A program made the translations under genes and the position numbers. A stretch of 64,000 nucleotides of DNA from Bursaphelenchus xylophilus (lineage: Eukaryota > Nematoda > Chromadorea > Rhabditida > Aphelenchoididae). The stretch spans positions 372,001 through 436,000 of the forward strand of contig CAJFCV020000003.1 of NCBI GenBank assembly GCA_904066235.2, in the 5' to 3' direction. Within the stretch, counting starts at the first letter, position 1. Each line of letters begins with the position of its first letter. Of this stretch, positions 44,656 to 56,509 are shown in pieces. Below the pieces are notes generated by a model that saw only the letters and a list, made by a program, of their open reading frames with translations, was not told the DNA's origin and did not search any database.

Positions 44656-45205
44656 GTTATACATATATATTTCTACACATATTTTACCGAAATACATTAA
44701 ACTTTCATGGTCGCGTGAAACCCTTCACGTTTTGGTCCGAAATCCAATTAGTTTGTTTTAAAATCGTAACACGGCTCCTTTGGCAATCTGAATAATTTAC
44801 AATGTAATTTCATTTGCCTTCAATTTAGCCTCAAGGCACATTGTCTTTATCTCCATAATCTGGTTTATTTGCAAGCAATTTGAGTTATCTTTATTGCCAA
44901 AATTTTATTGACTTCGGAGAATTTGGGAAATTCAAATGATTCCTCGGTCGCTCTTACGTCATGGCCATTGTATTTTTGATGCAATTGCTGACTTTAATGG
45001 GGTGTTTTTTAATGATTTTTGAGGCAAAATAGGCTATGGTAGAGGTGAACGGAGCAGTGTAGCGCAGAAGGTTTAATTTTCATTTGTTTTTTTTACATCA
45101 ATTGTGCTTGGCTGACACTCCAATTCTTGGCTGTGAAGACCAAAAAACTTTGTAATTTATCCCTAACTTTCATTGAAATTGCTTTCAAAACATTCGTCGT
45201 CATTC
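44656..45205. other. Gene-free stretch
   Basis: AT-rich. ATATTTTACCGAAATACATT and CCGAAATCCAATTAGT here recur near 46095-46190, so part is an older duplication. No gene seen. Confidence 0.45.
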
Positions 45206-45208
45206 TCA

Positions 45209-45654
45209 CAGGTGAACCACTCCAAGTGCGACGCAGATTTTGATGAAACTTGGTACAAATATAGAATGGTTTTTTCTAAGATATATTCCAGAATCCTAGC
45301 CCGCGCTTTGCAGAAAAAGCCGAGATTTTTAGATCGAAAGTCGGCCAAAATTGAGGAATTTTTGCCGAATTTCGGCTCGAAAAGTTTCATGCCTATTTCA
45401 ACCGTAAAGGATAACGTTTCTACAAAAAATAAAATTTTTCCGCTCGAAACTCCCAAAGTTATGGCCAAAAAAGTGTTTTCTCTTGACCGCTCTCTACGTT
45501 TAGCGTGCTCTCTCGGCGACAAAAATCGTCCGATATCTCGGCGGCGCCCGCAAAGCGCGAGCTAAAACTTTCAGGAATTCATATTTAGTCCATACCCGAC
45601 GTGTGTGCAAAATTTAAAGAAAATCTGGGCGTCGCACATGGAGTACTTCCCCTG
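45209..45654. mobile_element. PAL-2 copy
   Basis: CAGGTGAACCACTCCAAGTG at the left and GGAGTACTTCCCCTG at the right, followed by TAA. Confidence 0.78.
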
Positions 45655-46080
45655 TAAGGTATATACCAGAATCTTAGCTCGCGCTTTGCAGAAAAAGATC
45701 GAAAGTCGGCGAAAATTTGGGACTTTTTTGCAAATTTCGGCACGAAAGTTTCGTACCCATTTTGGAGCGAATTTGACACTTTTTTGCAAATTTTATCATG
45801 GAAAGTTTTATCATGACCGTTCCTACCGTAGAAGGGCAATGTTTCCAAAAAAAGCAAATTTTTTCCGCGCGAAACTAGCAAAGATTATGGCCAAAAAATA
45901 TTTTATCTCTGACGCTCTCCGCATTTTACGTACTCTCTCGGAAGAATCGTTGAATATCTCGGCTGCGCTTGCAAACCAGAGCTAAAATTTTCCGGAATTG
46001 ATACGTGACTCATGCTTGACTTGTGTTCAAAATCTACAGAAAATACAAGCGTCGCATTTGGAGGCCTTATTTTATTAGTC
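45655..46080. repeat. Second PAL-2 copy, head-to-tail and truncated
   Basis: Begins inside the element (GTATATACCAGAATCTTAGC) and runs to GCGTCGCATTTGGAGGCC. Confidence 0.65.
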
Positions 46081-46859
46081 ATTTCAAAGTTATTTCTACA
46101 CATATTTTACTGAAATACATAAAACTTTCATAGGCGCATGCAACCCCTCATATTTTTGGTCCGAAATCCAATTAGTCTATTTTAAAGTTGTAACACGGTT
46201 TCTTTGGCAATCTGAATAATTTACAATGTAATTTCGTTTTTTCATTTGTGTTAGATTTTAAATATTCAACAATCTTTTCCGATGAGAGAGTGCGCAAAAT
46301 GCGGAGAGCGGCCAGAAGCCAGCCCTAAAGTCCTCATATTTACCCCCAAATTCCATCAAAATTTAAATGTAAAAAGTGTACTTTTTGCTTCCCGATATTG
46401 CCTCCGTCATTATCAAAAAGAACCTTTGGTCTCTCCGCGATTTGTTGTACACGGGTCTGTCCTGTAATATAAACAAAAAAAGCGAACGTCAGGCATGTTC
46501 GCTACTGTTCAAACAGTCCAATTCGTAAACAAATGAGGTCATTTGTGTTGAAGCTTTTATAAATTCATCGCCGTCGTGACTTGTAATTTATAATCGCGTC
46601 GAAAATGCTAGGGGATGTTTTGTGGCGGGGCGAAATTGCAAAGCCTTTGCGAACACGTTACCTCGTTGAATATTATGGTATTTGGAGGGTGCGTGAGGTG
46701 GGTTTTTGTGGCATTAATTAACGCTAGATTACTATAGGTTACTAATTGAAGGAAAGATTGTAAAGTCGTTTTTGGTAAAGTTTTTTGGAGTGTTCTTACA
46801 ACTTCTAGGTAAAGTAAACACGTTTTTTTAAATACGTTTATATACTACTTTACAGTGAT

Positions 46860-47400
46860 AGTTTTCTTTTCAAATTTTGCACATCCCTTGTAGACACATC
46901 AAGTTTCAATTCCTGAAAGTTTCAGCTCGTAATTTGCAAAGGCAGTCGAGATATTCAACGATCTTTTCCGAGGAGAGAGCACTCGAAATGTGGAGAGCGG
47001 GCAAAGAGAAAGTTCTTGGCCCATATCTCTCTCTAATTCATACAGAAAAAAATGATTTTTTGCCATGGCGGTCGAGACATTCAACGATCTTTGCCGAGTA
47101 GAGAGTGTGTGAAACGTGGAGAGTTTTCAGAGAAAAAACACTTTTTTTGCCATATCTTTGCCAGTTCCGTGCGGAATAAACTGATTTTTTTGTGGAAATA
47201 TCACCTTCTGCGGTGAAAATATTTATGCATCTTTTCATGCCAAAATTTGCATAAAATGTGTCAAATTTTTTCCAACTTTCTGCCTAAAAATCTCGATTGC
47301 CCCTGTAAAGCACGGGCTGGGAATCTCGCATATGTCTTGAAAAACATTAATCTTAATATTTGCCAAGTTGATTAAAATCAAAGCGTCTAACCTCTATCAC
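46860..47400. repeat. Diverged, internally duplicated PAL-2 relative
   Basis: GAGATATTCAACGATCTTTT and GAGACATTCAACGATCTTTG occur in succession; further text matches the PAL-2 interior in reverse. No clean ends. Confidence 0.5.
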
Positions 47401-47914
47401 TCCTTTTGTAAATCCATTTCCTCAACATCTATGGTCTCTATGGTCCCTACGTCATAATATATTTTCTCATCCTTGTGCCATTACATGACATGACGACGTT
47501 TTTGATGGGCCTCTAAATGTTCTTAGGTATGAATGGAATCTCTGTCGCTTTGTCCGGACAGGTGTTCGCGAGGTCAGTGAAAAGCACATGCAGTCATTTT
47601 TGAACACCCGTTTTTAAAGTGCGTTCTGGACAACAGGAGTTCAAGATGTTTTTGAAAAAGCATACAGTGATCTTGAGGGCTTGTAGGCGCAACATTTGTA
47701 AGGAGGAGTGGAGAAGAGGCTTGAAAAGTACTGTAGAAAGTGGAGGTGGAGTAGAAAGAAATATACTTATGGTTTCTAAAATTGGGGCAATACTAGCTCG
47801 CATTTTGCATAAGCAATTGGGATATCTAAATATTAAAAGATGGAAAATTGGCAAAGATGGGACACTTTTTTCCACGTCCCAACTTTTCGATTCGGCGAAA
47901 GTTTAGGTCAACAG

Positions 47915-48065
47915 AAAATTGACCGATACGGGTCTTAGGACAGGTGGATACCGAAAAAAAGGTTGTAAGAAGTGCCTACAAAGCCTGGCAAAGCCGCTGG
48001 ATGCTCGGCGGGCGCTCGGCGAAGGCTCGGCGAAGGCTCGGCGGAGACTTGGCCAAGGCTTGAAA
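47915..48065. repeat. CCGCCGAGCC-type repeat, inverted fragment
   Basis: GACCGATACGGGTCTTAGGA, GGTTGTAAGAAGTGCC and GAAGGCTCGGCGAAGGCTCG are the reverse of blocks at 5200-5830. Confidence 0.6.
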
Positions 48066-48377
48066 TATAACATTTTTTTAAAATTTAAGCTTTTACTAAC
48101 GTTAGTTTTCTTTCGTAATGTTATCACAAAAAGTTTCATGCCTGTTCCTGCCACAGCAGATAATGTTTCCACAAAACGCGAAATATGCAAAGAGATGGCC
48201 AAAAACGCTGTTTAACCTGACCACTGATTTTTTGACGAAAATTATGAAAAAATGTGTTTTGGTGAGATTTTATACGATGACTTATCGTTAAAATTCTGTG
48301 ATTTTTTCAAAAATTGATACTTTTCTATACTTTTTTAAACGTGTTTGGTCCGCGTATCGCGTACTCTATTGGAGCCA

Positions 48378-49592
48378 GGGGCCTGTTTCACTAACATAAA
48401 AATAAATAAATGAGAAGTAGGGGGGAGCGAGAGAGCATCGAAAACGCGTTTGCGAGCGAGAGAAACCGGACGAAAAGCAGAAGTAGCCTACTTTTGCGGG
48501 AGTGACTTTTTACGTCCAAAACCGCGGTTCGCGGCAGTATTTTGGCTATAACTTTTTTCTCAGTTGATCTAGGAACACCCTTCAAAATTTAGAATGAAGC
48601 TGACAGTTTCAGCTTTCACCAAGGTTATTTTCATTGCTGTGGTGCCAAAACCCGTCCTTAAAAAAATCGTAAAGTACGCGTGCTTTAATTTTTGAGAAAA
48701 TCGACAAATTTTAGCTTAAAATCCCTATAACTTGGGTAAAACTTTCGGATTGAAACCCTCCAAAAAACAACACATAGAATTTTTTAAGGAGTTTTAGACA
48801 ATGTGTGTTCTGAATTCCTCTTATAGCCCGGTGGACCGCTAATTTTACAGTAGTACGGCCAAGCATCTCGTTTTTTCTTCTTGGCGGAATAAAAACGAAT
48901 TTTTCTCACCAATTTTTACAAGAATAATTACAAATTTCATATCAGTGTGTAGAGCCGTTTCTTAGCTACATTATGTTTTTTGAGGGGTGTCGATATATCG
49001 TAAACTGATAGAGTTACGAGCAATTAAATCAAGGTAACCTCCATTTTTGACCATTAAAAGTCGTTCCGAAAGGGGCGAACTTTTCCTCTTCCTTTGATTT
49101 GAGGGCTCTTTTTATGACAAAAATGGAGGTAAATTTGCCATAACTCAGCCATAATAAGACCTACAATCGGCCCTCTAAAAAAGCCACATGGAAAAAAAGA
49201 TGGGCTATCGACTGGTATAAATTAAAGCGTCTAAATTTTGAAATTGACCGAGAAATAAAACGTTTCGTATTTTCAGTGTAAATGTACTCTGTACTTTAAG
49301 CTATATAACTAATCTACTCTTGAAAATAAAGCAACGAAATTTGGATATGTTGTAGCCTCAACCGTCAGCTTTATTTGGTTTTTTGAAGGGTGTTCCTATA
49401 CCAATTGAGAAAAAAGTTATGGCCAAAATTCCGCCGCCAACCCCGGTTTTGGACGCAAAAAGTCACTCCGAAAGAGAAGTAGGCTACTTCTGCTTTTCGT
49501 CCGGTTTCTCTTGCTCGCAAACGCGTTTTCGATGCTCTCTCGCTCCCCCCTACTTCTCTTTTATTTATTTTTATGTTAGTGAAACAGGCCCC
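48378..49592. mobile_element. 1.2-kb element with about 230-bp terminal inverted repeats
   Basis: GGGGCCTGTTTCACTAACAT (48378) pairs with ATGTTAGTGAAACAGGCCCC (right end 49592). The arms match to about 48615 and 49350, including CGAAAACGCGTTTGCGAGCG and GGAACACCCTTCAAAA. The middle has no long frame. Superfamily unassigned. Confidence 0.8.
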
Positions 49593-49959
49593 AGAAATTA
49601 AAAAGTTGATATGTGGCCTATACCCATACATGTTGGCAAAAAAAATTCTGAGGGTTAAGACAACCTTCTTGGAAGTTGATGAAATTTTTTTTTACAAACT
49701 CTTCTCATCTCTGACATTTGCCCTTTTTTCTAAATATTTGTTCCGGCCATTAGATTGATCTCTGTGGAATGCGTCAAATGTCGGAGAGGGAACGCTTATA
49801 AAACAACTGACATTCGCGAAAAAATTTCGAGAATGACGCTGGGAAATGGGATTTTGATGGTATTTACATCATGGACATTGGCGAGAGAATTTTTTTGCAG
49901 AAGTGCGATTTTTCCCCCAATTTTGACGCATAAAGGGTACTGTAACAAAAAAAAGTTCT

Positions 49960-50470
49960 TTTTGATTTTTCTTTACAAAAATTATGAAAAATCGTTTAGG
50001 TGACATTTTATACGATGAATTAGAATACTGTGATTTTTTCAAAAATTGATACTTTTTGATACTTTTTTAAACCTGTTTAATTAGATTTTTGAGATTTTTA
50101 ACGAAAATTATAAAAAATCGTTTAGGTGACATTTTATACGATGAATTAGAATACTGTGATTTTTTCAAAAATTGATACTTTTTGATACTTTTTTAAACCT
50201 GTTTAATTAGATTTTTATAATTTTTAACGAAAATTATAAAAAATCGTTTAGGTGACATTTTATACGATAACTTAGTATTCTGTGCTTTTTTCAGAAATTG
50301 ATACTTTTTGATACTTTTTTAAACGTGTTTAGTTAGGCCTTTTAGATTTTTTAACGAAAATTATGAAATACCGTTTAGGTGACATTTTATACGATAACTT
50401 AGTATTCTTGCTTTTTTTTAAAAAAATTGATACTTTTTGATACTTTTTAAAAATGTGTTTAGGGTTTTGA
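49960..50470. repeat. Tandem array of about 120-bp units
   Basis: GTTTAGGTGACATTTTATAC and TTGATACTTTTTGATACTTT recur in four successive units; a single related unit lies at 48240-48350. Confidence 0.85.
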
Positions 50471-50948
50471 GACTAAAAAAGAGATATATTTAAAAAAGAC
50501 CCAAAATTGCCCTATATTCCATGCCAAAACTGGATGTTTTTGTCAGCGCCAAATGCTGTTTAAAGAGGACTTGAAATCAGCTTTCCGAATGATTTCATGT
50601 CCTCCGGGTTTGAAGACTGTATCGGATACAAGTTGGAGAAATGGACAAAGAAAACTTGTAAGCCGAGTAATACCGGATTAGGAAGGCTTTAATGTTGCCT
50701 TTTGGACACCTAAATTTGTTTCCTTGTCATGAAAGTTTCATTATGGAAATTTTTCATTACTTTTCTGGAAGTAAAAGATATTTTTGGAGTATTTGCAAAA
50801 TTTTCTGCAAAACGCAAACCAAAAATTTTGTATTTGCCTCTAAAATCGTTGAAATTAATTTCCCCAAGCCTCATGAAATTTGACGAGTTTCAAAAAAAGT
50901 GTCAAAAAGTCTCCATTTTTGAAAAAATAAAAAAATCCATTTCATAAA

Positions 50949-51177
50949 GTGGGGACCTGAATAGCAAAAAACGTACTATTTTGCATCCGGGAAGTATCAA
51001 AAATGTTGTAAAATGCTTCCTTCATTTCGATTTCAAAAAGACGCCCACTCTTTCTGTGAGGGAAAGGGCCTTCAAAACGAAGCTTTTTCACTTGGAGAAG
51101 TAGCTATTTTGCCCCATTTTTTGATGCTTCCCGAATGCAAAATGGTACGTTTTTGCCACTGGCTCAGTCCCCACAGT
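50949..51177. mobile_element. PAL-1 copy 11
   Basis: GTGGGGACCTGAATAGC pairs with GGCTCAGTCCCCAC; the core has TTTTGCATCCGGGAAG and its inverse. Confidence 0.78.
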
Positions 51178-51756
51178 ATGAATTAGAACTTTCCAAATTT
51201 TTTCGAAAATGGAAGAAAATGGAGACTTTTTGACACTTTTTTTTGAAACTCGTCGAATTTCATGAAGCTGGGGGAAATTAATTTCAGGGATTACTAATGT
51301 AGCTGTTGTGTAAAATCTCACCTATTTATTGTTTTCGTTTCCAAAAGTTTCATCAAAATCTGAAAGCCTTTTTCTTGGGAAATGGCCCAAGAATCGTCTA
51401 CTCTAACATAATTCCGTTCGCATAATGAAATTCCGCGCCGAAATCTCGTTATTTTCAAGATTAATATTCCGAGTTTTGCCGTAAATATCACGTACATCTC
51501 GTTGCTTGAATGCCCAGTTTTCTGGCATTTGCATAAAATTTGAAATTCCCGATAAACAAATGTATTTTTGGGTCGCCGACGTCAGTGAATTGCTTATTTA
51601 GAGGGGGAAAAATTGCTTATTTAGCGGTGGCATTTCGATGAAACTTTTTGTAAATCATGATGACATTTTTGCAAGGCATACGCGAGATTTTCATTTCGCG
51701 TTTTGTAGAAAAAATTGAGATTTTTTGGTGAAAAGGTTTAAAAAAATATTTTTTTT

Positions 51757-51833
51757 GGGGCTAAGGTAGTACAACCCCCCAGTCCAGTTTAGCCCCCCAT
51801 GACCCAGTAGAAACCCCCTTGTCCAACTACCGA
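51757..51833. mobile_element. Short GGGGCTAAGGTAGT element
   Basis: GGGGCTAAGGTAGTACAACC to CCAACTACCGAAGCCCT; looks like an internally deleted form of 53969-54313. Confidence 0.7.
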
Positions 51834-51879
51834 AGCCCTAATTTTTTTTTTTGAATTTTGGCTTGATAATTTCAGGCTT

Positions 51880-52093
51880 GTGGTCCACTTGATCCAGTGG
51901 CAAAAAACGTATCATTTTGCATCCAGGACGTATCACAAAACGTAGCAAAATACCTCCCTCTCCAAGTGAAAGACGTCGATTTCAAAAGCGCGCCCGCCCT
52001 TTTTTGTGAGGAAAAAGAAAACCCTTCAAAAAAGAAAACCTTCAAAACGAAGTTTTTTCACTTGGAGAGGGAAGCATTTTGCCACATTTTTGC
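51880..52093. mobile_element. PAL-1 copy 12, right end lost
   Basis: Left ACTTGATCCAGTGGC is intact; the right arm stops at TGCCACATTTTTG, where the sequence shared with 58260 begins. Confidence 0.75.
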
Positions 52094-52154
52094 TGTATGT
52101 CTCGACCTGTTACTCCATACCCTATATAAGTACTTTCCTTGTTAAATATCTTGT
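52094..52154. repeat. Copy of a 60-bp segment, empty insertion site
   Basis: TATGTCTCGACCTGTTACTC to TACTTTCCTTGTTAAATATC matches 58262-58290 plus 58487-58515 without the 194-bp element found there. Confidence 0.85.
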
Positions 52155-52162
52155 AGAGACTA

Positions 52163-52413
52163 CTTCAGGGGCGGACCTGATCCAGTGGCAAGAAACGTAC
52201 CATTTCGAAAAAAAAAAAAAAAATTGTAGCAAAATGCCTCCCTCTCTAACAAAAAAACTGCTTTTTGAAGGGCTCTTTCACTCACAAAAAAGCGGGAAAT
52301 CGGAGTCCTTTCACTTGGAGAGGGAGGCATTTTGCCACATTTTTTGATGTGGCAAAATACTTCCCGGGTGGAAAATGGTACTTTTTTTGCCACTGGATCC
52401 AGTCCTCACTGTA
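52163..52413. mobile_element. PAL-1 copy 13
   Basis: GGGGCGGACCTGATCCAGTG and CCACTGGATCCAGTCCTCAC; an A-run replaces part of the left arm at 52206. Confidence 0.78.
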
Positions 52414-52526
52414 TTTTTTTGAAAAACAAAAAAAAACCCAATACAGGGTGCGGCAAAAAATGGAAACTTATTTTTATAGCTATATTTTTCCTAGCAATCA
52501 AAATTCCGCAAATATAACGGTCATCA

Positions 52527-52730
52527 TCAATAACATAGAGCATTATTTATAACATATTCAACCCGTTTCACCGTGGCTGCTTTTGGTGGCGATATAGAGC
52601 TCCAAACGTGACTTAAAATTTTGGGCTTTTGGCCGCAGCTTTTTTCGGGGAAATCGGTTCCGTTCTTGGCGCAGCATTTACTTTGCGACTCCAAACTTCT
52701 GTGGCGTGTAGTACAGATGTTGGTCTCCAA
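52527..52730 (-). pseudogene. Mariner-type transposase remnant, C-terminal part
   Basis: Follows a frame with DPMGY; reads TRHRSLESQSKCCAKNGTDF and ends near SPPKAATVKRVEYV, resembling the conserved C-terminus (Leu-Glu spacer, basic residues, aromatic-Glu) of mariner transposases. Confidence 0.55.
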
Positions 52731-53223
52731 TTGAAAAAAAATTATAGCCCATTGGATCCATACCCGGCGAGCAGGCGCACTTTTCGCAGACGGGGTGGAA
52801 TCGGGAAAATTGGTTCGATTACTGGTCTTGACCCGCTTTTGCCCTGTGAGCCGGCGCTGAGTCTAGTTGTAACGCCAAATTTAGACTGCCAAGGTTCTAC
52901 TGAGCCAACAGATGCATGAGGAAATCGAGGTTAACGCGGCGCTAGAATTTTGCCCTCTTGATCCACGAAAATCTCGGAATTCTTGCCGCTGGCACAAATT
53001 CCGCCTTAGGCGATGACGGCCCTTATTTTGACGGTGTTCGTTGTTAGCCGACGTGCAGAGGGCCTCATCGGATTGGACTATGACGTTCTGTTAGTTATGC
53101 ACCCGACAAACATTGCACCGCGAAGGGAATGCTGTCCCATCGCGGACCTGCGGCCCGACGTCTGAATTTTCGGCATTTTTTTAGGCGTACGGGCTTGATT
53201 TTGCCGGTTAGGAGTTGGGCATT

Positions 53224-53442
53224 TTAGACCTTATGTGGGGAGACCTTGAGTTGATTTTTAGCTATTTGGCCGACTGGTCGGTCCCTGATGCCGGCCTCAC
53301 GGGCAATTTTTTCTGGAAATCGACGGATTTCGCTGTTGATGACCCCGCGGCTGACAGAAGTGTTGGCGGTGCGTTTTCTTTCGCTTAATGGAAGCTTCAA
53401 ATTGTTCACAAGCTCCTTGCATTGTGTGATTACTTTGGACAA
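53224..53442 (-). pseudogene. Mariner-type transposase remnant, helix-turn-helix part
   Basis: The frame contains IAREAGIRDRPVGQIAKN followed by QLKVSPHKV, the typical recognition-helix block of Tc1/mariner transposases. It stops right after. Downstream pieces are in other frames with stops (for example ICASGKNSEIFVDQEGKI near 52980), so the gene is dead. Confidence 0.75.
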
Positions 53443-53968
53443 AACGTCGTTTCTATACCGGGCAAATTAGCACTTCGAACAGCTTAAAAACAGGTCCAAA
53501 ATCGAGGTCCCTTTGTTTGAAATTCAAAAAAAGAATGCTAATAAACCGATATGGACATGAAATTATAAGGTCTAGGAGATTAAACTACGTAGAATTTAAA
53601 GGTATGAAAATAATTTTGCTGAACTTAAAAATTTTCGCGTCAGGACCCAATGAAAAAAGTTTCCATTTTTTGCCGCACCCTGTACTTTGGGATTTTTTTT
53701 CGCCGCGCTTATCAGTTTGTCTACGTCATGACGGTTATCACTCGGAAATTCGCTCATTTCTCTATTCGCCTGGGGTAAAAAATGGGAGAGGTACGGAAAT
53801 AATGTCAATATATGTAGAATATTTTCTATTTCTGACGAAAAATTTGTAGTTTTACAAAGATGTTGCCAACTTCTGCAATCTTTTGTTTGTTATTCGGATA
53901 AGAGCGCATTTGTGCCTCGTTGAGCAATGTCTGACTCGTACTTCGTACAGTTTTATGAGAGATTTTGG

Positions 53969-54313
53969 GGCTAAGGTAGTGCAGCCCCCCAGTCCAGTTT
54001 AGCCCCCCATGACCCAGTACAACCCCCCTCGTCCATTCTGAACCCCAAAATTTATTTCAAAGAATTAATCCAAGTTGTATGGTCCAGCACAAGCCCCCTA
54101 CGTTTTAGATGAAGCCCCTCCGTTTTAGAAAAACCCCCCTACGTTTTAGGTCAAGCCTCCTACGTTTTAGATCAAACCCCCAACGTAGTAGATCAAACCC
54201 CCACTTACATTTTTTGTATTATTCTAATTTGTTCATTATGTGGGGTGTGAAACGGGCAAAACAGTGGGGGTTTGAACTACCTTTCGTGGGGGGCTCAACT
54301 ACCGAAGCCCCGA
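53969..54313. mobile_element. GGGGCTAAGGTAGT element with C-rich tandem repeats
   Basis: GGGGCTAAGGTAGTGCAGCC pairs with GGCTCAACTACCGAAGCCCC. The interior (54080-54210) has about six 20-bp units like CCCCCTACGTTTTAGATCAA. Confidence 0.75.
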
Positions 54314-54353
54314 GATTTTTAATCGATGTTTGTGTAGCAGCTCCGTTTTCATT

Positions 54354-54895
54354 ATTATCAGTCTGTCGGGAAAATAACAAGCACTCTGTCGCATCGAAAA
54401 TCGGGATCGCCGCCGAGAAAATGAATTGTCTTCGCGGCAAAATCAAATTGCTTTTCACTTCAGCGACACGATCGGGGTTGCGAAATTGTGAGCGCAGAGG
54501 AAGACTTGACCCAAAATTGGGTTTACATCAATCTGTCGGGAAAATAATGTGGATTGGGGAAGACTTGACCTAAAACTTGATTTAAATTAGTTTGTCGGGA
54601 AAAATAATGTGGATTTGGCGCAGGAAAACGTCTCAGAACGCCTAAATTTGAATTGTCATCCTTGTGGGCGCAGAGGAAGACTTGACCCAAAATTGGGTTT
54701 ATATCAATCTGCAAGGAAAATAATGTGGATTTGGCGCGGGAAATCGTCTCAGAACGCCTAAATTTGAATTCTCATCCTTGTGGGCGCAGAGGAAGACTTG
54801 ACCCAAAATTGGACATAATTCATTTTCTCGACAGCGATACGATTTTCGCTGCGACAGAGTGGTCATTATTTTCCCGACAGACTGATTATCACAGA
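54354..54895. repeat. PAL-3 element expanded by tandem units
   Basis: Starts ATCAGTCTGTCGGGAAAATA, ends TTATTTTCCCGACAGACTGA; between are three to four units with GTGGATTTGGCGC and GCGCAGAGGAAGACTTGACC. Confidence 0.75.
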
Positions 54896-54983
54896 AAAAT
54901 TTTTATAAAAGACAAAGTCTTGAAACTTTTTCGTTTTCCTTCCTTTCTCCCTTTCCACTTCCTCAACGATTATTAGATTTGCG

Positions 54984-55165
54984 CGGTTCGTCGAACGGCC
55001 GATCTCCGTCCCCGTTTGGCGGATTTTTTGCCGAACAAAGCGCTTAATGAACACAAGGTTTCCTTGTGTTCCTTCGCCAACGGCATTGACGTCAACAAGT
55101 TGTGCAAATTGCGGGCAGACCGGCCTATTTACAGCCTAATTGAGCTGCGTTGGTTTGGGTGGAGG
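54984..55165 (+). CDS. Unassigned open frame, possibly an exon
   Basis: After an ATTATTAG acceptor-like site (54977-54984) an open frame runs through RLADFLPNKALNEHK and DVNKLCKLRADRPIYSLIEL, with balanced GC content unlike the flanking repeats. It lies between two PAL-3 blocks (54354-54895 and 55267-55432). I do not recognise the protein, and no partner exons were found. Confidence 0.25.
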
Positions 55166-55266
55166 GGAAGTGATGATACGGGAGTGGGATATTTTGGGAA
55201 AATAAAGTTAAAATGTGTTGAAATGATGTTAAAAAAATTGCTTTTTTCAATTTAAAGAATCAATCT

Positions 55267-55432
55267 TATCAGTCTGTCGGGAAAATAATGAGCACTCTGT
55301 AGCATCGAAAATCGCATCGCGGCCGAGAAAATGAATTGTATTCGCGGTAAAATCAAATTGCTTTCCATTCCAGTGACACGATTGGCACAGCGACAAAGTG
55401 TTCATTATTTTCCCGACATACTGATAATACAA
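55267..55432. mobile_element. PAL-3 copy, GAGCACTC subtype
   Basis: ATCAGTCTGTCGGGAAAATA to TTATTTTCCCGACATACTGA. Confidence 0.8.
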
Positions 55433-55544
55433 AATTTGAAGGGTTTCCGTGATTTTTTGGAAAGAAGAACCGGAAACAGAAGGTGTGATAGAGCCAATTT
55501 GAACTGTCATCTTTTTGGACTCAGACTATAAATTTGGTTTATAT

Positions 55545-55860
55545 CAGTCTGTCGGAAAAGTTCATTTTTGTGGGCGCAGAGGAAGACTTAACCCAAAACT
55601 TGGTTTTTATCATTCTGTCGGGAAAATAACGTGGATTTGTCGAAGAAAAATCTCTCTTAACGTCTAAAATTCAATTGTCATATCGTGATCGGCGCTGCGA
55701 AATTGTGGGTGCAGAAGAAGACTTGACCCAAAACAGGGTTTATTTTTGTCTGTCGGGAAAATAATGTGGACGAATTGTTCGCAACAAAATCTAATTTTTT
55801 TCACCTCAGCGACGCAATCGGCGCAGCGACATTGTGCTCATTATTTTCTCGACATGTATG
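55545..55860. repeat. PAL-3 tandem block
   Basis: Three left-end motifs (CAGTCTGTCGG, CATTCTGTCGGG, GTCTGTCGGG) alternate with the GGAAGACTTAACCCAAAACT linker; ends CATTATTTTCTCGACATG. Confidence 0.7.
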
Positions 55861-56509
55861 TGTATATTTTGAGGAGTGCAGCTGAGGACAACAATCTTTC
55901 TATCAAAACTTTTCTAGAACTTGAGAAAACAAAGCTTTTTATTACGAAACCTCTCTATAACAAAAATATTTTTGTTCCTTCCCAATTTGTTGGCCATAGC
56001 TTTTGATGTATGACATAAACTTTTTTGTCACTAAAAATTTTTTGCTGAAACCTTACTCTCTTATTTTTAGCGCCGCAGAATCACCGGATTAAACCAGGTT
56101 TATCCATTCGCTTTGTTTTGTTTCAAATAAACTTCCAAATCTCACCAGGTGTTCCCGAAATAATTTAGCATTTTAGGCCACAGGGAGCTTCAAAAACACG
56201 GAAGTTCAAAGATCCCGCTGACCGCAAAAATAGCCTTTCAGCGAAGAGGAAAAGATTTGCTGACCGCGTTCAATAAACAACGTTGTAAACAAGCCGCTTG
56301 GAATAGAAGAATGACGTCAGGGGTGGGGAAAGCGATGAAAAAGTTGATTGCAATGTGCTTTTCATCGTTCAAGGTACGATCTCTGTACAGCGCAAAGGGC
56401 CAAAAAAAACCGTTTTTTCGTTATAGGAGGGTTCTGTTTTGCGGAGGTTCTTGATCTAATGTTGACCCATGGAGCCTTCGAAGTTGTTTTTTATAGGCAG
56501 GTTTTGTCG

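Larger units (their letters stand above)
52444..53682 (-). mobile_element. Tc1/mariner-type element with degraded transposase, 1,239 bp
   Basis: Ends CAGGGTGCGGCAAAAAATGG and CCATTTTTTGCCGCACCCTG, with TA on both sides. The minus strand encodes transposase remains. Confidence 0.85.

Noticed and set aside
17826..45522. A recurring predicted protein (with ..[26 protein letters not shown]..) on both strands at many places
   Set aside because: It is the translation of PAL-2 palindrome arms; both strands are open, copies carry stops, and there is no start or codon signal.
47619..47906. Frame with FLKKHTVILRACRRNICKEE
   Set aside because: No start in context, no family resemblance I can name, and other frames look equally plausible; left unannotated.
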